Below are positions 1-7,462 of a stretch of 38,777 nucleotides of DNA, piece by piece (position 1 is the first letter of the stretch; each line of letters begins with the position of its first letter). The translations under genes were made by a program, and so were the position numbers. The notes below the pieces were generated by a model. The model saw only the letters and a program-made list of their open reading frames with translations. It did no database searches and was not told the DNA's origin. Where the stretch lies: the NCBI GenBank assembly GCA_947178165.1, contig CAMWXH010000014.1, positions 1 through 38,777 of the forward strand. The letters run 5' to 3'. This stretch comes from an uncultured Porphyromonadaceae bacterium (GTDB taxonomy: Bacteria > Bacteroidota > Bacteroidia > Bacteroidales > Muribaculaceae).

Positions 1-128
1 GATTAAACGTTAAAAAATAACAGGAGGTAAAGAAGATTAACTGTGCAAATTACAGAAACGCGAGTCTTACCACCGAAAGAAAAACACGTATATAAAAACA
101 ACATCAATAAAGGTTAAACATTAGTGTT

Positions 129-1196
129 ATGAAAAGAACAGTATTATTTCTCGCAGCCTTGATGACTATCAGCTGCGGCTTTGCCCAGAGTCTTAACAAG
201 AAGGAGGCTAAAGCACTTATGACTTATCTCGCCCAACCATCGGCTAAGGGCGGCACAAACGCTCAGGCACTCGGAATCAATGTGGCAAATCTGGCCACGG
301 CTCCTGGTATAAAAATGGCTAACGGACATGTTACAGAGATTGACTGGAAAGGCAAAAATCTTGCAGGCAGCCTGAATCTTTCCGGCTTTGAAGCCCTCAC
401 CAAGGTTGACGTGTCGGATAATAAGATTACCTCTCTTACAATTGATGCAGTTCCTGCGCTTATCGACATCAACGCCGCTAAGAATAGGATCCATACAGTA
501 AGCATCACCAATGCTCCGCAGGTTGAAGACTTGCGCCTTCAGAGAAACAGCATTGCCGATTTTGATATTGCAGGCGTTCCTTTCCTTAAGAGATTCAATA
601 TCTCAGGAAATTCTCTCGAAGGTCTTGATGTTTCATCATTGGCTAATCTGGAATATCTTAACGTTATGAGCAACCGTCTCACCTCCCTTAACGTTTCGAT
701 GTGCCAGAACTTGAAATCGCTTTATGCAGCCTATAATGACCTGACTTCTCTTCAGCTCGACGGCCTCTTAAAACTTGAGAACCTTAACGTAAACAACAAT
801 AAGCTCTCCAAGTTCTATGCGCAGAATCTTCCGGCCCTGAGCACACTTCTCTGCTCCGACAACCACATGGTTGAGTTGGCAGTGAAAGGCTGCGAAGCAA
901 TCAATCAGATCTGGGCTCCTTATAACAGTCTGACCTCTTTCTCAGTTGCTAACGCTCCGGCATTGGCATTTGTGAATCTGGAATGGAATAACCTCACCTA
1001 CCTTAACCTTTCAAACCTGAATTTCCTTCAGCAGGTTAATGTGGCCAACAATCAGCTTGTCACTCTTGATGTTTCATTCGATCCCTATCTTCGTCTTGTC
1101 AACATCACCGGCAACGATCTTCTCACCGACCTCCGCACTGAAGGCGACCCGATGCTGGCTCACGTGATCGGTTACAGATTCTGGGATTTCAATTAA
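129..1196 (+). CDS. Secreted leucine-rich-repeat protein
   Basis: Predicted exported protein of 355 residues. The N-terminus is a signal peptide (Lys/Arg, then a hydrophobic run ending near CGFAQS at about residue 20). From about residue 70 to the end it is a solenoid of roughly twelve repeats of about 21 residues, each with the pattern LxxLxVxxNxLTSL, as in Bacteroidota cell-surface LRR proteins. No catalytic domain, lipobox or C-terminal sorting domain is visible. LRR solenoids usually bind proteins; the ligand here cannot be told. It appears to be transcribed alone, because a strong hairpin terminator follows the stop. The ATG at 129 is chosen because it opens the signal peptide directly. 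The LRR call is secure; the function is unknown. Confidence 0.85.
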   Translation: MKRTVLFLAALMTISCGFAQSLNKKEAKALMTYLAQPSAKGGTNAQALGINVANLATAPGIKMANGHVTEIDWKGKNLAGSLNLSGFEALTKVDVSDNKITSLTIDAVPALIDINAAKNRIHTVSITNAPQVEDLRLQRNSIADFDIAGVPFLKRFNISGNSLEGLDVSSLANLEYLNVMSNRLTSLNVSMCQNLKSLYAAYNDLTSLQLDGLLKLENLNVNNNKLSKFYAQNLPALSTLLCSDNHMVELAVKGCEAINQIWAPYNSLTSFSVANAPALAFVNLEWNNLTYLNLSNLNFLQQVNVANNQLVTLDVSFDPYLRLVNITGNDLLTDLRTEGDPMLAHVIGYRFWDFN

Positions 1197-1225
1197 AATA
1201 TTCAATAAAAATATTTAGTGATATG

Positions 1226-1253
1226 AAAGCCGTCGGAAATCCGACGGCTTTTT
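1226..1253 (+). terminator. Intrinsic terminator after the LRR gene
   Basis: A perfect 9-bp stem, GCCGTCGGA (1229-1237) with TCCGACGGC (1240-1248), has a 2-base loop. It is followed by five T and preceded by AAA that extends the pairing. It sits 33 bases after the LRR stop codon and ends that transcript. Confidence 0.85.
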
Positions 1254-1282
1254 GCATATATTCTTTTTCCTTATTATTTTTG
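1251..1282 (+). promoter_or_regulatory. Bacteroidota promoter for the kinase operon
   Basis: TTTG at 1251-1254 (-33 element) lies 20 bases before TATTTTTG at 1275-1282, which matches the TAnnTTTG -7 element. Transcription would start near 1288, about 35 bases before the kinase ATG. The -33 box overlaps the T-tract of the preceding terminator. Confidence 0.6.
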
Positions 1283-1322
1283 CATCTGTTAAACTGTTTA
1301 AGTTGTTCAAACCAATTTACGA

Positions 1323-2195
1323 ATGTTAATGAGCTTATTTTCCACATTGATAGCAGATGCTGGTTCCACCAAAGTGGAATGGGCGGCCGTAGGAGAGAGC
1401 AGCTCCGATGACATGCGGTTCACCACTCCCGGCATAAATGCCATTTTGGCCTCGGAGAAAGAGATTGCGTCCATACTGACTGAGGTTAAGAGACAGGTCA
1501 ATGATCGCATCATTAATGAAATATATTACTATGGCGCAGGATGCGCCACGCCCCTAATCTGCGGCAAGATTGAAAAATCCCTTAAAGAGGTTTGGCCGGA
1601 AGCGAAGATAATGGTCTGTTCAGACCTTGTGGGTGCATCAAAGTCTTTGTTAGGGAACAATGCCGGAATAGCCTGCATACTTGGAACAGGGTCAAATTCT
1701 GCATCGTATGACGGGGAAAAGATAGTAAGCAATATCCCTCCCTTGGGATTCATACTCGGAGATGAAGGGAGCGGCACTGCTCTTGGGAAACGCTTGATTA
1801 AAGAGATTTTCAAAGGAAATATCCCCGTAGAAATCAAAGAAGATTTTTTCTCTGATACTGAATTAACTCTTCCGGAGATAATTAATAGGGTTTATCGTGA
1901 GCCGCTGCCTAATAAATTCATCGCATCGCTGATTCCATTTATAAGAAAACATATCCGGCATCCGTTCATTAATAATATGGTGGTTGAAGAATTCAGGGAA
2001 TTTTTCAAAAGGAATGTGGCCTTATATCCAGATGCAAGAAAGATGGATGTGAACTTTACAGGCTCAGTGGCATTTCATTTTGAAAAAGAGCTGCGCAAGG
2101 CCTCCATTTCCGAAGGATTCCGGATAGGTAAAATATCCCAAGCCCCGATGGATGGGCTTATACGCTTTCACCTCTTCGAGAGTTCAAAGGAATAA
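1323..2195 (+). CDS. BadF/BadG-family kinase, N-acetylglucosamine kinase-like
   Basis: 290 residues of the ASKHA fold. The phosphate-1 loop is ADAGSTKVEW near residues 11-20; GTGSNSASY near residue 120 is the second phosphate loop; LGDEGSGTALGKRLI near residue 145 is the adenosine/sugar region typical of BadF-type N-acetylhexosamine kinases. Proteins of this family phosphorylate amino sugars such as GlcNAc in the cytoplasm with ATP, often for cell-wall recycling. The exact sugar cannot be read from sequence. Start: ATG at 1323, with an in-frame ATG at 1329 that would give nearly the same protein. It has its own promoter, and the exported thioredoxin-like gene follows after 30 bases. Confidence 0.8.
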   Translation: MLMSLFSTLIADAGSTKVEWAAVGESSSDDMRFTTPGINAILASEKEIASILTEVKRQVNDRIINEIYYYGAGCATPLICGKIEKSLKEVWPEAKIMVCSDLVGASKSLLGNNAGIACILGTGSNSASYDGEKIVSNIPPLGFILGDEGSGTALGKRLIKEIFKGNIPVEIKEDFFSDTELTLPEIINRVYREPLPNKFIASLIPFIRKHIRHPFINNMVVEEFREFFKRNVALYPDARKMDVNFTGSVAFHFEKELRKASISEGFRIGKISQAPMDGLIRFHLFESSKE

Positions 2196-2225
2196 AATGA
2201 TATATGTGAGAATTTTTCTTCAATT

Positions 2226-3152
2226 ATGAAAATTAAAACATTTCTTGTCCCACTCTCCTTGCTGGCCATGACATCTGCCGTGGCTTCCGAAAGCTATGCC
2301 CAGACATCGGGACTGCAGGAGGAGACAGGGATTATTTATATTGAACCGCTTTTCCAATATCCGGTTGCTCCGGAAGAGATTGTCTCGCTTGAAGATAAGT
2401 CTAATTGGCTGATGGAACATTTCTGGGATTCTTTCGACTTCAAGTCGAAGCAAGCCGTTGACCAGAATGCCCTGAACGATGCCTTCAACGTGTATTCCCA
2501 TCCTATGAGATGGGCCGATAAGGATAAAGTCATGCTGTCAACCGACAAGCTATTGACCACCATCTCTAAGAATCCGGTGCTGCTGCTTCAGTTCACGAAG
2601 GCTGCCGAAGAGAACCTTTACGGCCCAAGAGCAATGGCTTATATCGATGAAGTGTATGTGAAATATCTTGATGCAATTGAAAAGTGTAAGAAGATTGCTC
2701 CTGAGAGGAAAGCTCGATACAAGCGTCAGAACAAGATTCTGAAAAATTCGATGATAGGATCTATCCCTCCATCATTCGTGTTTGACACCCCATCGGGAGC
2801 GAAAGAGACCTTCCGGCCCGGACTTCTCACTGTGATAGAGTTTGGAGATCCCGATTGCTCCGACTGCCGCCACGCCAAACTTAAAATGGATACCGACCTC
2901 CGCTTCTCCTCTCTTGTGGAGAAAGGGAAGGTTAACGTCCTCTTCATAATTCCTGACCCTGAAGATGACTGGCAAAGCCAGCTTGCCGATTATCCCAAGC
3001 TATGGCATTCGGGAGCTTCTGATGAGGTGAGCGACCTTTTAGATATGAGGACTACCCCGTTTTTTTATGTCATAGGAACCGACGGAAAGATAATCGACAA
3101 AACCGACAGTGTGGAGAGAGCAATGACAACAGCTATTGAAAGTGTAAAATAA
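2226..3152 (+). CDS. Exported thioredoxin-like protein (DUF5106 type)
   Basis: 308 residues with a signal peptide ending near residue 25 (SESYAQ). The middle (about 30-170) is a helical region like the DUF5106 domain found before thioredoxin folds in Bacteroidales. The C-terminal half is a thioredoxin/TlpA-like fold with the redox pair C211-S-D-C214 in the motif DPDCSDCRHAKLKM. The later segment TTPFFYVIGTDGKI is the cis-Pro loop region. It probably acts in the periplasm as a disulfide reductase or isomerase. Its neighbour DoxX begins 6 bases downstream, and DoxX proteins are often linked to thiol/redox homeostasis, which fits a shared envelope redox job (inference). Confidence 0.8.
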   Translation: MKIKTFLVPLSLLAMTSAVASESYAQTSGLQEETGIIYIEPLFQYPVAPEEIVSLEDKSNWLMEHFWDSFDFKSKQAVDQNALNDAFNVYSHPMRWADKDKVMLSTDKLLTTISKNPVLLLQFTKAAEENLYGPRAMAYIDEVYVKYLDAIEKCKKIAPERKARYKRQNKILKNSMIGSIPPSFVFDTPSGAKETFRPGLLTVIEFGDPDCSDCRHAKLKMDTDLRFSSLVEKGKVNVLFIIPDPEDDWQSQLADYPKLWHSGASDEVSDLLDMRTTPFFYVIGTDGKIIDKTDSVERAMTTAIESVK

Positions 3153-3158
3153 GTAATT

Positions 3159-3647
3159 ATGAATCCATTCAAGAAAATATATATCCGCACCACAGGCTAT
3201 TCCTACACCAATATGGGGCGCCTCTTCCTGCGGCTTTTTGTAGGGATAATGATGATGCAATTCGGAGTGCGCCAGCTCATGAATTTTGATCAGGCAGCCG
3301 CCGCTTTTCCTGAATTTTTAGGAGTTTCGCCCACAGCGGGCCTTATCCTGATGATTATTGTTGAAATCGGATGCTCATTTTTCATAATGTGCGGTTTCCT
3401 CACCAGGCTCATGTCGCTCTTCCCCCTCTTGATGATGGTATGTGCCGAGGCATATCTTCTGAGCCTTGACACCACCTCAGCATATCTTTTGACGTGGAAT
3501 CAGTCGGTATATCTGCCTGTCATGTTTATCGGCATATATTTCTTCATCATGCTTGTGGGACCCGGAAAGATTTCGGTTGATTACTTCCTCTCGCTTCATT
3601 TCATTCATTCCGACAATCATAGCGAGTCAGAACTTGAAGAGGTATGA
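3159..3647 (+). CDS. DoxX-like integral membrane protein
   Basis: 162 residues with four hydrophobic segments (about 20-40, 60-85, 88-110, 118-140). The early arginine in LFLRLFVGIMMMQFGVRQL and the GCSFFIMCGFLTRL segment are typical of DoxX-type four-helix proteins. The family takes part in respiratory or redox functions in some species; the substrate here is unknown. It lies 6 bases after the thioredoxin-like gene, and its stop overlaps the mnmA start by four bases (ATGA at 3644-3647), so the two are translationally coupled. Confidence 0.75.
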   Translation: MNPFKKIYIRTTGYSYTNMGRLFLRLFVGIMMMQFGVRQLMNFDQAAAAFPEFLGVSPTAGLILMIIVEIGCSFFIMCGFLTRLMSLFPLLMMVCAEAYLLSLDTTSAYLLTWNQSVYLPVMFIGIYFFIMLVGPGKISVDYFLSLHFIHSDNHSESELEEV

Positions 3648-4825
3648 GAATAGCCGTTTTAGTTTCGGGGGGCGTTGACAGCGCAGTAGTGGTGGATAAG
3701 CTCTACAAGGAGGGCCACGACCTTCATCTTTTCTATATTCGTATCGGTATGGATAACGATCATGGAGACTGTTCGGCTGAGGAAGATATAGAGATGTGTA
3801 CGCTCATAGCGCGAAAATATGGTCTCCCGCTTAAGGTCGTATCCCTGCATGAGGAATATTGGGATAACGTTATGGCCTATACACTGCGCACCGTTAAGGA
3901 GGGACTTACCCCCCACCCCGACATGATGTGCAACAAGATGATAAAATTCGGTTTTTTCGAAGAGAGATGGGGGCATGAGTTTGACAAGACAGCCACCGGC
4001 CATTACGCCTCTGTCAAGGAGATTGACGGAAAATATTATCTTGCCACAGCCGCCGACCCGGTAAAGGATCAGACCGATTTCCTTGCTCAGATATCATACA
4101 AACAGCTTTCGCATCTCATTTTCCCGCTTGGGGAAATCCCCAAGATCGAAGTCAGGAAGCTTGCTTCTGAAGCTAACCTTCCCAATGCTGTCAGAAAAGA
4201 TTCTCAGGGAATATGCTTTTTAGGGAAGATCAATTACAACGACTTCTTAGAGCGGCAATTAGGCACTAAATCGGGACCCGTAATCGAGATTGAGACAGGA
4301 AAAAAAATAGGTGAACATCGAGGCTACTGGTTTTACACTATTGGCCAGCGCAAAGGACTTGGCCTGAGTGGCGGTCCTTGGTACGTGGTGAAAAAGAATG
4401 TGCGCGATAATGTGGTGTATGTTTCCAACGGTTATGACACACGCGCTCAATATGGTCGCACTATTCCGGTTGAAGAGATGCATTGGATTACTGAAAATCC
4501 TTTTGATAATTTAACCCGTGAAACCGCGCCCGCCAATGAAACGCTAAAAGCAGAGGAGACGGGAAAGATTGCCATATCTTTCAAGACAAGGCATTCACCT
4601 GATTTTTATCAGGGTTTTATTTCAAGAAAGGAGGAAGGAGGGTATGTCGTGGAATCTGCCACCGATGTCCAGGGAATTGCTCCGGGTCAGTTTGCCATCA
4701 TATATACTCCCGACCGCACGCTATGCCTCGGCTCGGGAATGATATCCCTTCCCGAACCAAAGAAAAGAAGAAGAACCAAAAAGAGAGATGGAGACGCAGC
4801 CTCCATTCTTCCTAATCATAATTAA
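3644..4825 (+). CDS. mnmA: tRNA-specific 2-thiouridylase MnmA
   Basis: 393 residues. MnmA adds sulfur to uridine-34 of Lys, Glu and Gln tRNAs using ATP and a persulfide relay. Visible features: the PP-loop VSGGVDSAVV near residue 8; first catalytic Cys96 in MMCNKMIKFG; second Cys191 in GICFLGK; the GxxxGYWFYTIGQRKGLGL region of the central domain; and a C-terminal beta-barrel domain. It ends in a very basic tail (KKRRRTKKRD), which is unusual. Bacteroidales often carry more than one mnmA, so this may be one of several. The start overlaps the doxX stop. Both catalytic cysteines are intact, so it should be active. Confidence 0.93.
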   Translation: MRIAVLVSGGVDSAVVVDKLYKEGHDLHLFYIRIGMDNDHGDCSAEEDIEMCTLIARKYGLPLKVVSLHEEYWDNVMAYTLRTVKEGLTPHPDMMCNKMIKFGFFEERWGHEFDKTATGHYASVKEIDGKYYLATAADPVKDQTDFLAQISYKQLSHLIFPLGEIPKIEVRKLASEANLPNAVRKDSQGICFLGKINYNDFLERQLGTKSGPVIEIETGKKIGEHRGYWFYTIGQRKGLGLSGGPWYVVKKNVRDNVVYVSNGYDTRAQYGRTIPVEEMHWITENPFDNLTRETAPANETLKAEETGKIAISFKTRHSPDFYQGFISRKEEGGYVVESATDVQGIAPGQFAIIYTPDRTLCLGSGMISLPEPKKRRRTKKRDGDAASILPNHN

Positions 4826-4832
4826 TATATTA

Positions 4833-5450
4833 ATGGAAAAACATCGCTTAGAACTCGTAGGCATCACTTATAACCAGATAGAATCAGGGGTTTATGCCGT
4901 TATTCTTCGTGAAGTCGGAGGAGAACGCCGCATACCCATCATAATCGGTTACCCTGAAGCGCAGGCAATTGAATGCAAGCTTCAGGATGTAGTGACTCCC
5001 AGGCCGCTCACACACGATATGATGATTAATTTCATGACTGCATTCGGTGTCACCTTGAAGGAGATTGAGATCAAACGCCTCCCCAATGGTGTCTTTGCCG
5101 CCGATCTGATTTTTTCAGATGGCGAAAACACCCGAATCGTGGATGCCAGGTCGTCCGACGGCATTGCACTTGCCATACGTGCCGGCGCTCCTATCTATAC
5201 CTCCGAGGAAGTGCTTGAGGAGGCAGGATTCCTGCCCGAGGAGACAAGAAAGAAACCACGTCAGGCGCGCCGGATTGACCGTGGTGTGGAAAAGAAAAGC
5301 ACCCCGGCCAATGAGAATGACCTCTCACACCTCTCGGTAGAGAAACTGAATGAGGAGATGCAGCGGGCCGCCGAAAACGAAGACTATGAGAAAGCGGCCA
5401 AGATTAAGGCTGAGATTGAAAAGAGGAACGGAGAGGAGGGAAAAGAATAA
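4833..5450 (+). CDS. Bifunctional nuclease (BFN/DUF151) family protein with C-terminal UVR motif
   Basis: 205 residues from the ATG at 4833. An upstream in-frame ATG at 4788 lies inside mnmA and adds a 15-residue hydrophobic stretch the family lacks, so 4833 is preferred. Residues 1-130 match the DUF151/BFN fold (GGERRIPIIIGYPEAQAI, PRPLTHDMM, VDARSSDGIALAIRAGAPIY). A linker follows, then a UvrB/UvrC-type helical hairpin near 165-200 (KLNEEMQRAAENEDYEKAAKIKAEIEKR, the motif that mediates UvrB-UvrC contact). This two-domain arrangement is common in Bacteroidota and Chlorobi. The biochemical role is uncertain; nuclease activity was described only for plant and related members. Confidence 0.85.
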   Translation: MEKHRLELVGITYNQIESGVYAVILREVGGERRIPIIIGYPEAQAIECKLQDVVTPRPLTHDMMINFMTAFGVTLKEIEIKRLPNGVFAADLIFSDGENTRIVDARSSDGIALAIRAGAPIYTSEEVLEEAGFLPEETRKKPRQARRIDRGVEKKSTPANENDLSHLSVEKLNEEMQRAAENEDYEKAAKIKAEIEKRNGEEGKE

Positions 5451-5481
5451 TTTCTTTCTAAATTTTCATAAAATAGGTAGC

Positions 5482-5533
5482 AATTACAAATTTTATTAAA
5501 AATTATTTTATATTTTCAATATAATTTGTAATT
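5482..5533. promoter_or_regulatory. 11-bp inverted repeat over the argR promoter
   Basis: AATTACAAATT at 5482-5492 is the exact reverse complement of AATTTGTAATT at 5523-5533, separated by 30 AT-rich bases. The right arm runs into the argR -7 element. The position fits an operator, plausibly for ArgR itself, with two sites that could be joined by an ArgR hexamer. The motif does not match the E. coli ARG box closely, so the ArgR assignment is inference. Confidence 0.4.
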
Positions 5534-5536
5534 TTG
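5507..5536 (+). promoter_or_regulatory. Promoter of the argR operon
   Basis: TAATTTTG at 5529-5536 matches the -7 element. The -33 region is only TTTA (5507-5510), 18 bases upstream. Transcription would begin near 5543, giving a leader of about 70 bases that holds a 14-bp hairpin. Confidence 0.5.
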
Positions 5537-5544
5537 CAGGAACA

Positions 5545-5592
5545 GAAGTGATTTAAACTTTTTACGCCCACGATAAATGTTTAAATCGCTTC
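5545..5592 (+). promoter_or_regulatory. Long inverted repeat (hairpin) in the argR leader
   Basis: GAAGTGATTTAAAC at 5545-5558 pairs with GTTTAAATCGCTTC at 5579-5592: 14 bp with one G-U pair and a 20-base loop. It occupies most of the predicted argR 5' leader, ending 21 bases before the ATG. It could be an RNA control element or a second DNA operator. No T-run follows, so it is not a terminator. Confidence 0.5.
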
Positions 5593-5613
5593 TTAGTCTA
5601 TTAATAATCAATT

Positions 5614-6111
5614 ATGAAAAATCGAAAGAAAAGAGTCGAATTAATGGTCGATTTAATCCGGAACCAGTGTATCGGAAGCCAGGAAGAGCTTGCCGATCTG
5701 CTGGCAAAAGAAGGATTTATCGTTACCCAAGCCACCCTCTCTCGCGACCTTAAAATGCTTAAGACCACCAAAGTCCCTACCGACAGAGGTGGCTATATGT
5801 ATATCCTGCCCGATAGCAACAGCCTTAAAGATAAGCTTCTCGCCTCCGGCCAGCTCTCTATGAACGCTAACTATCAGTCAGGATTCATCTCGCTTCAATT
5901 CTCTAAGAACATTGCCGTGATCAAGACCCGTAATGGCTATGCCGCCGGCCTGGCATGCGATATTGACATGAGCAATGCCCCCGAAATTCTCGGCACAATA
6001 CCCGGAAGCGACACCATCCTTGCTGTGCTGCGCGAAGATGTCACCCACGACCAGGCACGCGAGGTGTTTGCACGCCTTTTACCACTCGACCAGAAAATAC
6101 CGTCATATTAA
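5614..6111 (+). CDS. argR: Arginine repressor ArgR
   Basis: 165 residues, the normal ArgR length. The N-terminal winged helix (about 1-75) shows the family pattern QEELADLLAKEGFIVTQATLSRDLKMLK, whose TLSRD segment is the DNA-recognition helix. The C-terminal oligomerisation and arginine-binding domain (about 90-155) contains TRNGYAAGLACDID and the IPGSDTILAVLREDVTHDQAREV segment, with the GxDT motif that contacts arginine. It controls arginine metabolism as a hexamer. It heads a run with an ArgC-like gene 6 bases downstream, then ssb and the arginine decarboxylase speA, which suggests arginine-responsive control of this unit. Confidence 0.93.
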   Translation: MKNRKKRVELMVDLIRNQCIGSQEELADLLAKEGFIVTQATLSRDLKMLKTTKVPTDRGGYMYILPDSNSLKDKLLASGQLSMNANYQSGFISLQFSKNIAVIKTRNGYAAGLACDIDMSNAPEILGTIPGSDTILAVLREDVTHDQAREVFARLLPLDQKIPSY

Positions 6112-6117
6112 TAAAAG

Positions 6118-7047
6118 ATGATTAAAGTTGCTATTTCCGGTGCCGACACTCCGGTGGCTGGCGAATTGATAAGAATCCTTGTGAACCATCCTGACGTGGA
6201 GATTGTAGCTCTTGTTGCGCCCGGACGTGAAGGGAAACAGCTTCAATCTGTGCATCACGGCCTTTTAGGAGAAGAAAAAATGTCTTTCACAGGTTCTTTC
6301 AATCCGGCCGGAGCAGATATCTTATTTATTGCCGACAACAACATAAAGCATTCTGAATTTAAACGTCTCAGAGATGCCTTCCCCGATCTGAAGGTTGTGG
6401 CTTTGAATCCAATCATTCCCGATGATGAAGCGCTCCCGGAAAATCGCGCTGCAGATTTTATCTTCGCCCTTCCCGAGATAAATAGAAAAGCAATCGTAAG
6501 AGGAGGGAAAGATGCCCTCGTGCCAAGCCCACTGTCATCTTTAGCCCTTGTGCCATTATACCCTTTGGCGCTCAATATGCTGCTCTCAGGCGACATCCTG
6601 CTCAATGTTTCCGCACCGGAAGATATTGTTTCAGAAGAGATGCTCGAACGAAGTGCCAAAGAGATTTCCGAGATGCTTAATGAAGCCCAGAGAAGTTTTA
6701 GTGGCAATATATCTTTCAACATCCTTCCCCCCTCGTCAAAAAGGGGAATTGAACTCAAAACAGAGATATCCTCTCCTGTGGATATGGAGCACACGCTAAA
6801 GGCCTACGAGATATACGACGACCATAATTTCTCTTTTGCCGTGACCTCTCCGGTGAAGCTTGATGACGTAAAAGGAACCGAGAAAATCATCATTTCGCTA
6901 TCCTTATCAAAAGATGGAGTGCTTTCCATTCATTCCGTGGCCGATGGCCGATTGCGTGGAAGCGCCGGCGAGGCGGTGCATATAATGAACCTTATGTTCG
7001 GACTTCATGAAAAGACCGGGCTCTATTTAAAACCTTACGCATTCTGA
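6118..7047 (+). CDS. ArgC-like pseudoenzyme (N-acetyl-gamma-glutamyl-phosphate reductase fold, no catalytic Cys)
   Basis: 309 residues, close to ArgC length. The N-terminus (AGELIRILVNHPDVEIVALV), middle (ALPEINRKAI) and C-terminus (GSAGEAVHIMNLMFGLHEKTGL) follow ArgC. At residues 135-141, where ArgC has NPGCYxT with the nucleophilic cysteine, this protein has VPSPLSS, so Pro138 replaces the Cys. The whole protein contains no cysteine. The glycine-rich NADP loop is also altered (GADTPVAGEL against GGAGYTAGEL). It therefore cannot use the ArgC mechanism. The frame is open and well formed, and the gene follows argR by 6 bases, so it seems to be a maintained non-catalytic paralogue, perhaps a sensor or partner. 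It could also be early decay. Confidence 0.75.
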   Translation: MIKVAISGADTPVAGELIRILVNHPDVEIVALVAPGREGKQLQSVHHGLLGEEKMSFTGSFNPAGADILFIADNNIKHSEFKRLRDAFPDLKVVALNPIIPDDEALPENRAADFIFALPEINRKAIVRGGKDALVPSPLSSLALVPLYPLALNMLLSGDILLNVSAPEDIVSEEMLERSAKEISEMLNEAQRSFSGNISFNILPPSSKRGIELKTEISSPVDMEHTLKAYEIYDDHNFSFAVTSPVKLDDVKGTEKIIISLSLSKDGVLSIHSVADGRLRGSAGEAVHIMNLMFGLHEKTGLYLKPYAF

Positions 7048-7069
7048 TCCCTTATCAAATCAAAGCTCT

Positions 7070-7390
7070 ATGTCGGTAAATAAAGTGATTCTTATTGGAA
7101 ATGTGGGACGCGACCCGGAAATACGATATCCTGAGAAAGACTTCCCGGTTGCATATCTCACTCTGGCCACAAATGAACGTCAGGGTAATTCCGACACTGA
7201 GCTTGTGGAATGGCACATCCTTGTAATGACCGGTCAGAATGCAACAATAGCCGAACGCTATATTCGCAAAGGGACTAAGCTTTACGTGGAAGGGAAACTT
7301 CGCACGCGGGAATATGTGGATAAACTCAAGATTTCGCGCCGACGCACTGAGATTTACGTCGATGTGATTGAAATTCTCGGTCGCGGATAA
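7070..7390 (+). CDS. ssb: Single-stranded DNA-binding protein, short form
   Basis: 106 residues forming one OB fold: VNKVILIGNVGRDPEIRY at the start, the LATNER segment, VEWHILVMTGQNATIAERYIRKGTKLYVEGKLRTREY in the core, and a last strand ending at ILGRG. It stops directly after the OB fold and lacks the flexible linker and acidic C-terminal tail by which main bacterial SSBs recruit repair and replication partners. It is probably an accessory SSB/PriB-like paralogue rather than the main replicative one. It lies 22 bases after the ArgC-like gene and 72 before speA. Confidence 0.85.
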   Translation: MSVNKVILIGNVGRDPEIRYPEKDFPVAYLTLATNERQGNSDTELVEWHILVMTGQNATIAERYIRKGTKLYVEGKLRTREYVDKLKISRRRTEIYVDVIEILGRG

Positions 7391-7462
7391 GGGAAACTCA
7401 TTTCAGGAAAATATAAATTACCATAATCAACTCTCCTCCATTTTAACAATACTATTTCAACT

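Noticed and set aside
1223..1411. 62-codon plus-strand frame over the terminator and kinase start
   Set aside because: It runs through a terminator and a promoter, overlaps the kinase gene in another frame and has no recognisable features.
3238..3243. GTAGGG within the DoxX gene as a REP start
   Set aside because: No hairpin follows; it is ordinary coding sequence.
4788..4832. Upstream start for the BFN-family gene, adding METQPPFFLIIINIL
   Set aside because: It lies within the mnmA coding end, adds a stretch the family lacks, and the ATG at 4833 begins at the usual first residues.
6255..6794. 179-codon open frame on the minus strand inside the ArgC-like gene
   Set aside because: Its serine-rich translation mirrors the plus-strand gene, it has no domain or promoter, and the plus-strand product clearly resembles ArgC.
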